The notes below the pieces were generated by a model. The model did no database searches. It was given only the letters and a program-made list of their open reading frames with translations, and was not told the DNA's origin. A stretch of DNA of 64,000 nucleotides from Muribaculum sp. Its GTDB lineage: Bacteria > Bacteroidota > Bacteroidia > Bacteroidales > Muribaculaceae. Below are positions 8,736 to 16,196 of this stretch, in pieces; positions within the stretch are counted from its first letter, which is position 1, and every line of letters begins with the position of its first letter. The stretch lies in the NCBI GenBank assembly GCA_023667055.1, contig JAMPAV010000001.1:186616-250615 (forward strand), read 5' to 3'. The position numbers and the translations under genes are program-made.

Positions 8736-8816
8736 AGTTTTTGGTTTTGTTCATCAACTCATTCAAAACAACCGGGTCTTTTACGTTGTTCTATTTATAG
8801 ACTCAAACAATGATAT

Positions 8817-9605
8817 ATGGGAAAAGATCAGACTGTATTGTTTCATTCTACTGTCTTCGGCCCGATTCATAGCCGAAGACTCGGTGTGTCGTTAGGCATA
8901 AACCTTATGCCCAACGATGGCAAAGTGTGTTCATTCGATTGCCTCTACTGTGAGGCCGGCTACAACGCGCAGGGTCCAGGCACCACGGGAATCTCAACCC
9001 GTGAGGAAGTATATCGCCAGCTCGAAGCGAAACTAAGCTCTATGCACGCTGCCGGCGACCCTCTCGATGTCATCACGTTTTCCGGTAATGGCGAACCCAC
9101 CCTTGCCCCGGATTTCCCGGGAATCATTGACGACACCATCGTCCTTCGAGACAAATATTATCCAAATGCCAAGGTCTCTGTGCTGACCAACTCCACTCGG
9201 ATTTTTGAGCCCCGGGTGGCCGGGGCTCTGAAGAAAGTGGATAACAATATCCTCAAACTTGATTCTGCTATTGAGGAGACAATGCGTGCGATAGACCGGC
9301 CCAATTCAAAGGATTTCACCGTGGATAGGGTAGTGGAGGCTCTCTGTCAGTTTGAGGACACGGGCATAATCCAGACCATGATGCTTCGTGGAGAACACAA
9401 TGGCATACATATTGACAACACCACGGATAGAGAAGTGGAAGCTCTGACAGCAGCCTACAAAAGGATTCGTCCTCGTGAAATCATGCTATATAGCCTTGAC
9501 CGTTCCACTCCCGAAGAGAAACTTGTCAAGGTCCCAATCGAAGAATTGAAATCATTAGGGGAGCGCATCGCCTCGGCCACCGGCATCCCCGTCCAAGTCA
9601 ACTGA
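8817..9605 (+). CDS. Radical SAM protein, COG0731-like
   Basis: A 262-residue radical SAM enzyme with the cluster motif CSFDCLYCE (C38, C42, C45) preceded by 'STVFGPIHSRRLGVSLGINL', a hallmark of the TYW1-related bacterial group usually annotated as radical SAM / Fe-S oxidoreductase COG0731. The motif TFSGNGEPTLAPDFP follows (the GGE-like SAM-binding strand), then VLTNSTRI and LKLDS. The first codon is ATG and the N-terminus fits the family without extension. The true reaction of this bacterial group is not established, so no product is named. It is followed by the LD-carboxypeptidase gene on the same strand. Confidence 0.85.
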   Translation: MGKDQTVLFHSTVFGPIHSRRLGVSLGINLMPNDGKVCSFDCLYCEAGYNAQGPGTTGISTREEVYRQLEAKLSSMHAAGDPLDVITFSGNGEPTLAPDFPGIIDDTIVLRDKYYPNAKVSVLTNSTRIFEPRVAGALKKVDNNILKLDSAIEETMRAIDRPNSKDFTVDRVVEALCQFEDTGIIQTMMLRGEHNGIHIDNTTDREVEALTAAYKRIRPREIMLYSLDRSTPEEKLVKVPIEELKSLGERIASATGIPVQVN

Positions 9606-9689
9606 CAGGCAGGCGCTACGATGCGTCCTCCTAAGTATTCGCGTAGGGATATGCCTTTGGCATGTCGTCAAGTAAAAGTAAAAATTAAT

Positions 9690-10643
9690 ATGACCACTCC
9701 ATCCCCCGTCCGCAAGTCCTCCAAAGTGGCTCTGATTGGCCCCGCATCACGCATCAAACCTGAGATAGTGCAATCTATCATACGGCTATATCAGGAGCGT
9801 CCTGAAGAGTTTCCCGGAGGCCGATTGCTCGTTTATCCGTCAGCGCTTGATGTCAATGCGTGCGGGTCATACGCAGCCTCACTTGAGCAACGCGTGGCTG
9901 ACTTTCGAGATGCATGGAGTAGGGAAGACGTGGATCTGGTGCTATGTGCACGCGGGGGCTACGGTTGTGTCCATTTGCTCGACCATCTGTCAGAGGATTT
10001 CATTTCCGCCCATCCCAAGTGGCTTGTCGGTTTCTCCGATGTCTCGGCCCTGCACGCACTGCTTTTCAAATCAGGCATCGTGTCAATCCACGGCGGCATG
10101 GCAAAACAACTGGTGGAAAACACTGACAGCGGATTCGGGTCATATCGCAAAATGTTTAAGTCGCTTCTTGAATCGGCCACTCCCCGACTCAATTATCAGG
10201 TTTCTTCCCACCCGATGAATATCCATGGCGAGGCATCAGGGACTCTGGTCGGAGGGAATCTCGCGGTTCTCAATGGGCTTGCGGCCACGTCATACGACCT
10301 GATGGGGGAGTGCTGTCTTCGTGACTGCATACTGTTCATTGAGGATGTCTGCGAACCCATTTATGCCGTAGAGCGGATGCTTTATCGTCTGCATCTTCAG
10401 GGTGTGCTTCACAGGGCAAAGGGAATCCTTGTCGGGCAATTCACGGAATATCGTCCCGACCGCAACTACACCGACATGTATTCCATGATCCGCGACCGTT
10501 TCATGGAGTGGGGCATATCCTGCCCTGTGGCCTTCAATTTCCCTGTCGGCCACACCGACCGCAATGTCCCCCTTGTAGAAGGCCTCCCCTATAGGTTATC
10601 CGTTACTCCAGTCATTACCTCGCTTTCTACCGCAATCCTGTGA
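9690..10643 (+). CDS. LD-carboxypeptidase, peptidase family S66
   Basis: A 317-residue protein with the S66 landmarks: KVALIGPASRI at the start, CARGGYGCVHLLDHL, GFSDVSALH with the candidate nucleophile Ser in GFSD, and HGGMAKQL. The C-terminal half has 'GTLVGGNLAVLNGLAAT', 'LFIEDVCEPIYAVERML' (with the catalytic Glu) and 'FPVGHTDRN' (with the catalytic His). The family cleaves the L,D bond of murein tetrapeptides during cell-wall recycling or trims microcin-like peptides. The start at 9690 (MTTPSPVRKSS) is preferred over an ATG 69 bases upstream, because the intervening residues are basic and outside the fold. Its 3' end overlaps the convergent ATPase gene by 17 bp. No signal peptide, so cytoplasmic. 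Confidence 0.88.
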   Translation: MTTPSPVRKSSKVALIGPASRIKPEIVQSIIRLYQERPEEFPGGRLLVYPSALDVNACGSYAASLEQRVADFRDAWSREDVDLVLCARGGYGCVHLLDHLSEDFISAHPKWLVGFSDVSALHALLFKSGIVSIHGGMAKQLVENTDSGFGSYRKMFKSLLESATPRLNYQVSSHPMNIHGEASGTLVGGNLAVLNGLAATSYDLMGECCLRDCILFIEDVCEPIYAVERMLYRLHLQGVLHRAKGILVGQFTEYRPDRNYTDMYSMIRDRFMEWGISCPVAFNFPVGHTDRNVPLVEGLPYRLSVTPVITSLSTAIL

Positions 10644-11976
10644 GATCGACCCGATAAACACCTATATTGTTTTCTCGACGCTTTATACACATTGTCATAT
10701 ATATAGGGCAGTAAATAATGGTCTCTTTCTGTCTCATGTTGTCCATACATAAGACGTAGGCCTTCTTGATGCCAAACTCTTTGCATTCCATGACGTTGCT
10801 CAGGGCATTGTGCCGGTCATAGTCTTTACCTGATTTTACCTCTATAGGGATCACTCCATCTGTATCGGCAATGACAAAGTCAAGTTCTCCCATTTTTTTA
10901 CTGTTGTAATAATAGGGGTCGAATTCATGGCATTTCAATTCCTGTGCAACAACATTTTCATATATGGCACCAAAATTAATGTTGATCTCTCCCGACAAAA
11001 TTTTTACCTGTATGCCGTTGGCATATTGGGCTGCGAGCAGTCCCACGTCATTACTGAACAATTTGAATAGGTTTCGGGTTTCTGCTAATTTCAAGGGCAT
11101 TACGGGGGCCTCTACATTATAGATCGGAATTGCGACACCTGCATTCTTCAGCCAGAGAAAATCATTCTCGTACCTGTCGTATTTGGCATGCTCGTTAAGA
11201 CGTTTCAGAATGAACCGCTTGTTTTTGGCATCAAGTTCCGACGGTATGAGGTCGTAGATTTCCATAATCTTAAGCTTGTCCTTTTCTGCATATTTGGATA
11301 TGTCTTTCTTATATTGGGTAATTATGTTTCGTTGGGTCTGACTCACAATGTTGAGGTCGTTGGTTGAGACGTATCTTTCCACAGCTTCGGGCATTCCTCC
11401 GACTATTGTGTATAGACGGTATAAGTCCATAAGTCTTCTGTGAATCAGGTCATCAACGGGTTTGATTTTTTTCCAGCAGTCTTTCACATGCTCAATCACC
11501 CGGTCTCCAATCCCCACGTTTGTTATAAATTCTTCAAAGTCGAGTGGATACACTTCCTTTACTCCAAGATATCCAACCGGTACGGATCTCAGGTTTTTCA
11601 GTTCCACCCCAAGCAGCGAACCGCTGAGTGCGTATCTGTAGCTTCCTTCGTCAACAAGAAATTTAATTGCGGTGACAATGTCTTCACATTCCTGCACTTC
11701 ATCAAAGAATATTAATGTCTCTCTTTTTATTAATGGCGTTTCCACTAAGGCCGACAGGCGCATGAGAATTTCATCTGCCGAATATACTTTTTTGAACAGG
11801 TCTGTGGCTTCCGGCAGCTCTATGAAATTTATCTCTATAAAAGATTTGAATTTTTTTCCGTATTGACGTATTGCGTATGTCTTGCCTGTCTGACGTGCAC
11901 CGGTCAGCATAAGTGCTGACTTCTGAGTAGCATAATATTCTTCTATATAAGATGTGAGTTGTCTGAACAGTTGCAT
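10627..11976 (-). CDS. DUF4143 AAA-type ATPase (first of two)
   Basis: A 449-residue ATPase starting MQLFRQLTSYIEEYYATQKS. Walker A is GARQTGKT (26-33), Walker B is in 'ETLIFFDEVQEC', and sensor-like 'YALSGSLLGV' follows. The C-terminal DUF4143 part ends in 'GELDFVIADTDGVIPIEVKSGKDYDRHNAL', a PD-(D/E)XK-like strand set seen in this family. Widespread, solitary proteins of unknown biological role. I chose the ATG at 11976; an upstream in-frame ATG at 12042 would place 22 residues over the repeat region and is less likely. The gene overlaps the convergent LD-carboxypeptidase end. Three regularly spaced repeats lie directly upstream (12029-12106). Confidence 0.85.
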   Translation of the reverse strand: MQLFRQLTSYIEEYYATQKSALMLTGARQTGKTYAIRQYGKKFKSFIEINFIELPEATDLFKKVYSADEILMRLSALVETPLIKRETLIFFDEVQECEDIVTAIKFLVDEGSYRYALSGSLLGVELKNLRSVPVGYLGVKEVYPLDFEEFITNVGIGDRVIEHVKDCWKKIKPVDDLIHRRLMDLYRLYTIVGGMPEAVERYVSTNDLNIVSQTQRNIITQYKKDISKYAEKDKLKIMEIYDLIPSELDAKNKRFILKRLNEHAKYDRYENDFLWLKNAGVAIPIYNVEAPVMPLKLAETRNLFKLFSNDVGLLAAQYANGIQVKILSGEININFGAIYENVVAQELKCHEFDPYYYNSKKMGELDFVIADTDGVIPIEVKSGKDYDRHNALSNVMECKEFGIKKAYVLCMDNMRQKETIIYCPIYMTMCIKRRENNIGVYRVDLTGLR

Positions 11977-12028
11977 AATCTTTAAAAATTTGATATATAC
12001 TAATTTGTTTGCAAAGATATAAATTTTT

Positions 12029-12106
12029 TGCCGTTTTTCCAACCTTTTTTTCTTTAATTTTGCCGTTTTTCCAACCCTATTTTGCCCGATTATGCCGTTT
12101 TTCCAA
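12029..12106. repeat. Three 14-bp direct repeats with exact 32-bp period
   Basis: TGCCGTTTTTCCAA occurs at 12029, 12061 and 12093, that is exactly every 32 bp (about three DNA turns). The spacers are unrelated AT-rich DNA. They lie just upstream of the minus-strand ATPase gene (start 11976) and upstream of a plus-strand lipoprotein gene (12263). Same-face spacing suggests a cooperative protein-binding site. Confidence 0.85.
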
Positions 12107-12262
12107 GATTTTGAGTTTTTCTAAAAATTTCTTGCTATTTTAAAATTTTTTATATAATTTTGTGAATATAAACCAAACTCGGTAATATTAGTTGATGCTG
12201 CATCAGCCGTTAAAATAGCTAATGCTACATTAATTCAATGATTAAACATATTAATTATTAAA

Positions 12263-12712
12263 ATGATGTCCAAAGTTTATCATTTTTGCATGGCGCTTTT
12301 TACGTTGTCAATTTTGTTGTTATGCAGTTGCGATTCTGACAGTGACAATACATTGTCGATTGAGAAGTATGAAATATCCGATAGGATAGAGGTGAATTTA
12401 GATTCATCGGATTATGTCTTGATTAGTTCCGATAAATCACTGAAGGATATATTCAAGGAAAATGCACCGAAGATTGGCAATATCGATTTCAAATCATATA
12501 ACCTTTTATATGTAGAGGGAAAAACTCCGAATGGGATTGCAGAGATACAATCGAAGTGTGTTGCGTCTTCAGACAAAATACTTGTGTGTGTAAATATCGA
12601 GTGCCTTCTCACAACACAATTCTGTAATTGGAATCAAGCTTACCTGATTCCAAAATCGATGACCGGTGATATCGTTGTAGAAGTCACGACCAATATCAGA
12701 GAAGAGAATTGA
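12263..12712 (+). CDS. Small lipoprotein of unknown function
   Basis: A 149-residue protein with a lipoprotein signal: hydrophobic stretch followed by LLLCSC, so lipidation at the Cys is expected; the residues behind it (DSDSDN) are acidic, compatible with Bacteroidota lipoproteins. The mature part is acidic with a few Cys (CVASSDKILVCVNIEC...QFCNW) that could form disulfides. I do not recognise a domain. It stands alone between the DUF4143 ATPase (divergent) and ybeY, in an AT-rich stretch. Two adjacent ATG codons begin the frame (12263, 12266). Confidence 0.65.
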   Translation: MMSKVYHFCMALFTLSILLLCSCDSDSDNTLSIEKYEISDRIEVNLDSSDYVLISSDKSLKDIFKENAPKIGNIDFKSYNLLYVEGKTPNGIAEIQSKCVASSDKILVCVNIECLLTTQFCNWNQAYLIPKSMTGDIVVEVTTNIREEN

Positions 12713-12919
12713 TGATTGTTTCAGTCGATAATACGTTTTCAGAGTTATATTCTTGATGGCTAAATGGAGAAATTCATATTTTTAACTTCTCAGAGCCTTA
12801 AAAATATTACTTGTTCAAGATAATATACTGATAATTAAAATATTAAAATAATTTTTTAAATAGGTCGTTTTTGATGTCTGAAAACATTGGAAGCGACCGA
12901 TTTTAGTTTTCGGACAAAT

Positions 12920-12953
12920 TTTGTGGCTATTTCGTAATAATTTGTTATTTTTG
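12920..12953 (+). promoter_or_regulatory. Bacteroidota-type promoter before ybeY
   Basis: TTTG at 12920-12923 and TATTTTTG at 12946-12953, spacing 22, near the consensus TTTG-N19/21-TAnnTTTG. About 30 bases before the ybeY start. Confidence 0.5.
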
Positions 12954-12982
12954 CATTATAAAACAAAACTTATTACGAGAAG

Positions 12983-13405
12983 ATGATAGAATTTTCAGCA
13001 CAGGGTGTGGAGATGCCTGAGATTGACATCGAGAAGACATCGGAGTGGATTCGTGAGGTGGCAGCCTCGCACGGATACACAGTGGGTAACCTCAATTATC
13101 TCTTCGTGGGGGATGAGGACATATTGGTCGCAAACCGACAGTTTGTCGGTCATGACTATTTTACCGACATCATCACCTTCGACTATACACATGGTAAAAG
13201 AATAGGGGGCGACATCATGATCTCGCTTGATACTGTCGCTTCCAACGCAGTGAAATTCGGAGTACCCTATACACGCGAACTGATGCGTGTCATAATCCAT
13301 GGCGTTCTTCATCTTTGCGGCATCAACGATAAAGGTCCCGGTGAGCGCGAGATAATGGAGGCTAACGAGGATGCGGCGTTGGAATTGTTAATTCATAATT
13401 CATAA
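12983..13405 (+). CDS. ybeY: Endoribonuclease YbeY (16S rRNA maturation)
   Basis: A 140-residue metal-dependent RNase that matures the 3' end of 16S rRNA and takes part in ribosome quality control. The family block 'DYFTDIITFDY....GGDIMISLDTV' is followed by the zinc region HGVLHLCGINDKG with His106 and His110. The third ligand of the E. coli enzyme (HGxLHLxGYDH) is Asp116 here; as far as I recall an Asp at this place is normal in Bacteroidota. The last residues (LLIHNS) and the stop codon are encoded by a tandem ATTCATA repeat, so the C-terminus was probably shaped by repeat expansion. mnmG follows 24 bp later on the same strand. Confidence 0.92.
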   Translation: MIEFSAQGVEMPEIDIEKTSEWIREVAASHGYTVGNLNYLFVGDEDILVANRQFVGHDYFTDIITFDYTHGKRIGGDIMISLDTVASNAVKFGVPYTRELMRVIIHGVLHLCGINDKGPGEREIMEANEDAALELLIHNS

Positions 13406-13418
13406 TCCATAATTCATA
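13391..13418. repeat. Tandem 7-bp repeat ATTCATA x4
   Basis: ATTCATA, ATTCATA, ATCCATA, ATTCATA in direct tandem, covering the ybeY stop codon and ending 11 bases before the mnmG ATG. Confidence 0.9.
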
Positions 13419-13429
13419 ATTGACCGGAA

Positions 13430-15367
13430 ATGCTTTTTGAATATGATGTGATAGTGGTGGGAGCGGGACATGCGGGATGTGAGGCAGCGGTTGCTTCAGC
13501 CAGGCTCGGATGCAGCACGCTTCTGATAACGGCCGACATGAACAAGATCGCACAGATGTCGTGCAACCCTGCTGTTGGAGGAATAGCGAAGGGGCAGATA
13601 GTTCGAGAGATCGATGCTCTCGGCGGTATGATGGGTATCATCGCCGACCGCACGGCCATCCAGTTCCGTATGCTAAATCGCAGCAAGGGTCCTGCAGTCT
13701 GGTCTCCGCGCGTTCAGTCCGACCGCACACGTTTCATAGATGAATGGCGCAGAACGCTCGATTCCGTCGATAATCTGTATCTATTCCAGGATATGGTGGT
13801 CAGCCTTCTTTTTGAAGGGAATCCGGATACAGATTGCCCGGAATCTGCAAAAGTGTGTGGCGTTGTGACGGCTCTTGGGTTTGAATTTAAGGCAAAGAAA
13901 GTTGTGCTCACTGCGGGGACTTTCCTTGGTGGCCTCATGCACTTTGGTCGCACTCAAATTCCCGGTGGCCGAATTTCCGAGTCTTCCTCCGAAGGCCTTT
14001 CTGATCAGTTAAGGAAAAGGGGAATAAAGGTGGGACGCATGAAAACCGGCACGCCTGCGCGTATCGATGGTTCCACCATCGACTACTCTCAGACTATTGC
14101 GCAATGTGGTGATGATGCTGTTCTTGACGACGGGAGCGTATTGCGCGATTTCCATAAATTCTCATATCTCCCCGATGTGCATCGCTCGTTGCCTCCGCGC
14201 GACTGCTATATTGTGCATACAAGTCCGGAGGTGCATAAGACCCTCCGCGACAATCTGGCGGATTCTCCTCTCTACAATGGACAGATCCAGAGCATCGGTC
14301 CGCGCTATTGTCCCTCTATCGAAACTAAGATTGTTACTTTCGCCGACAAGGAAAGCCACCAGTTGTTTCTCGAACCGGAAGGTGTATTCACGCATGAGTT
14401 TTACATCAATGGATTCTCAAGTTCTCTCCCGTGGAAGGTTCAGGTCGAGGCCTTGGAGAAGATACCAGCTTTGCGCAATGTCCAGTTCTATCGCCCCGGT
14501 TATGCAATAGAGTATGATTTCTTCGATCCCACCCAGCTTGAGCATTCGTTGGAATCGAAAATTGTGGGGAATCTTTATTTGGCGGGACAGGTCAATGGCA
14601 CCACCGGCTATGAGGAGGCTGCGGCCCAGGGGCTGATGGCGGGCATCAATGCAGCGCGTTCTGTCATGAATCTTCCTCCGGTAATCCTCGGGCGTGACGA
14701 GGCGTACATAGGTGTGCTTATTGATGATCTTGTCACAAAGGGTGTCGATGAACCCTATCGCATGTTCACAAGCCGGGCCGAATACCGGATACTGTTGCGT
14801 CAGGACGACGCGGATCTGCGTCTCACACCCATCGGGTTTGAAATAGGACTTGCCGATGAATACCGGTATAATGCAATGCGTGGGAAATACACGGAGCGGG
14901 ATTCTCTCGTGGAGTGGTGCGAGAATCATTCCGCACGTCCTGCGGAGGAGTTGCAGGAATATCTCGACACTGTCGGAACCGGTCGGCTTTCCGGGTCGGT
15001 CAAGGTTGCGGATCTTCTTCGACGTCCACAGTTGAACTTCGCATCCCTGATTCCTTTGATTCCGTCTCTCGCGAAAAGATGCGATGAGATAGATGCGGAT
15101 AGGCGTGACGAGATTATCGAGTCTGCTGAGATTCTTATCAAGTATAAGGGCTACATCGACCGCGAACGCGAGTCGGCCGACAGGATGAGACGTCTTGAGA
15201 AGGTGCGTATCCCGGATTCTATGGACTATTCCGGTATCACTGCTATTTCTACCGAAGGACGCCAGAAGTTGTCGCGTATCCGTCCTGTCACGATTGGACA
15301 GGCCTCGCGTATTCCGGGTGTCTCCCCCGCGGATGTCAATGTGCTTCTTGTTCTCCTCAGAAACTGA
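13430..15367 (+). CDS. mnmG: tRNA uridine-5-carboxymethylaminomethyl synthase subunit MnmG
   Basis: A 645-residue flavoprotein that together with MnmE modifies the wobble uridine of several tRNAs. It begins YDVIVVGAGHAGCEAAVASARLG (FAD dinucleotide motif) and shows the family blocks CNPAVGGIAKGQIVREIDALGG, RTGTPAR-like 'MKTGTPARIDGSTIDYS', 'LAGQVNGTTGYEEAAAQGLMAGINAA' and 'FTSRAEYRILLRQDDADLRLT'. The C-terminal helical MnmE-binding domain with 'KYKGYIDRE' is complete. Length is normal. It follows ybeY by 24 bp. In many bacteria mnmG (gidA) lies near the replication origin, which is of interest because a parS-like site lies 58 bp behind it. Confidence 0.96.
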   Translation: MLFEYDVIVVGAGHAGCEAAVASARLGCSTLLITADMNKIAQMSCNPAVGGIAKGQIVREIDALGGMMGIIADRTAIQFRMLNRSKGPAVWSPRVQSDRTRFIDEWRRTLDSVDNLYLFQDMVVSLLFEGNPDTDCPESAKVCGVVTALGFEFKAKKVVLTAGTFLGGLMHFGRTQIPGGRISESSSEGLSDQLRKRGIKVGRMKTGTPARIDGSTIDYSQTIAQCGDDAVLDDGSVLRDFHKFSYLPDVHRSLPPRDCYIVHTSPEVHKTLRDNLADSPLYNGQIQSIGPRYCPSIETKIVTFADKESHQLFLEPEGVFTHEFYINGFSSSLPWKVQVEALEKIPALRNVQFYRPGYAIEYDFFDPTQLEHSLESKIVGNLYLAGQVNGTTGYEEAAAQGLMAGINAARSVMNLPPVILGRDEAYIGVLIDDLVTKGVDEPYRMFTSRAEYRILLRQDDADLRLTPIGFEIGLADEYRYNAMRGKYTERDSLVEWCENHSARPAEELQEYLDTVGTGRLSGSVKVADLLRRPQLNFASLIPLIPSLAKRCDEIDADRRDEIIESAEILIKYKGYIDRERESADRMRRLEKVRIPDSMDYSGITAISTEGRQKLSRIRPVTIGQASRIPGVSPADVNVLLVLLRN

Positions 15368-15425
15368 TTTGCGTCATGGATTGTCTGTTCATAATCTTTT
15401 GAGATGTGTTGCATTACCCTTAAAA

Positions 15426-15441
15426 TGTTCCACGTGAAACA
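15426..15441. promoter_or_regulatory. parS-like ParB-binding site
   Basis: TGTTCCACGTGAAACA matches the 16-bp parS consensus TGTTNCACGTGAAACA at every position and is a palindrome except for one base. It lies in the mnmG-apt intergenic region. ParB spreads from such sites to organise origin-proximal DNA. Confidence 0.8.
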
Positions 15442-15511
15442 TACCCCTTATCCATGTAATTTGTTTGAAAAATTCCCATTTAATCGAAAAATTACTTCAC
15501 ATAGCAATATA

Positions 15512-15546
15512 ATTCAAAATTCAAAATTCAAAATTCAAAATTCAAA
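15512..15546. repeat. Tandem 7-bp repeat ATTCAAA x5 before apt
   Basis: Five perfect copies of ATTCAAA end two bases before the apt ATG (15549), so they occupy the whole ribosome-binding region of apt. Confidence 0.93.
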
Positions 15547-15548
15547 AA

Positions 15549-16073
15549 ATGCAATTGGAAGAATTGAAATCCATCATCCGTGATGTGCCTGATTTCCCCT
15601 CGAAGGGAATCATCTTTCGTGACCTTACCACAATGATCAAGAATGGCGAGGCCCTCCATACTGTCGGGGATGCCCTCGAAGCCCTCTACAAAGACAAGGG
15701 TGTGACCAAAGTCATAGGTATAGAATCTCGCGGTTTCATCGGAGGATCTATACTTGCCGACAGGCTCGGTGCAGGTTTTGTCCCGGCCCGCAAACCAGGC
15801 AAATTGCCATCATTCACCATCAAGGCTTCATACGCGAAAGAATACGGTGTAGATACCATCGAGCTCCACAGCGATGCCATCACCCCCGATGACGTTGTGG
15901 TCATCCACGACGATTTGCTTGCAACGGGGGGTACGATGAATGCCTGTTGCCAGCTCGTAAAGACGATGAATCCGAAGAAAATCTACGTAAACTTCATTGT
16001 TGAGCTTACCGATCTTCAGGGTCGGGAAGTGCTTCCAAAGGATATTGAAGTCACGTCCCTGTTGAAATATTGA
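15549..16073 (+). CDS. apt: Adenine phosphoribosyltransferase
   Basis: A 174-residue purine salvage enzyme making AMP from adenine and PRPP in the cytoplasm. Family blocks: DFPSKGIIFRDLT at the N-terminus, 'IGIESRGFIGG', 'ARKPGKLP' and the PRPP-binding motif VVVIHDDLLATGGTM. Normal length. The start codon follows directly behind five ATTCAAA repeats, so no classical ribosome-binding site is present; translation initiation may depend on the A-rich leader, and repeat number may affect it. A strong terminator lies 18 bases behind the stop. Confidence 0.95.
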   Translation: MQLEELKSIIRDVPDFPSKGIIFRDLTTMIKNGEALHTVGDALEALYKDKGVTKVIGIESRGFIGGSILADRLGAGFVPARKPGKLPSFTIKASYAKEYGVDTIELHSDAITPDDVVVIHDDLLATGGTMNACCQLVKTMNPKKIYVNFIVELTDLQGREVLPKDIEVTSLLKY

Positions 16074-16090
16074 TGATAGATTCTTGATAG

Positions 16091-16122
16091 AAGTCCGATG
16101 AAACTCTTTTCATCGGACTTTT
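16091..16122 (+). terminator. Rho-independent terminator of apt
   Basis: AAGTCCGATGAAA / TTTCATCGGACTT stem with a CTCT loop followed by TTGTTTT. Confidence 0.85.
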
Positions 16123-16140
16123 GTTTTAATTAGGAGTTGG

Positions 16141-16167
16141 GAATTGAGAATTGAGAATTGAGAATTG
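16141..16167. repeat. Tandem 7-bp repeat GAATTGA x3.9 before uvrC
   Basis: Three perfect GAATTGA units and a six-base partial, 30 bases before the uvrC ATG. Related TGAATTA/TGAATGA units continue around the start codon itself. Confidence 0.85.
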
Positions 16168-16196
16168 TTGCCGAAGCGCGAAGCCTATTATGAATT

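Noticed and set aside
12029..12106. Possible CRISPR mini-array
   Set aside because: Only three 14-bp units with 18-bp spacers and no cas genes; too short for a CRISPR repeat, better read as operator sites.
15512..15546. Possible CRISPR or phage attachment site at the ATTCAAA repeats
   Set aside because: Pure tandem without spacers and found at several loci; a microsatellite.
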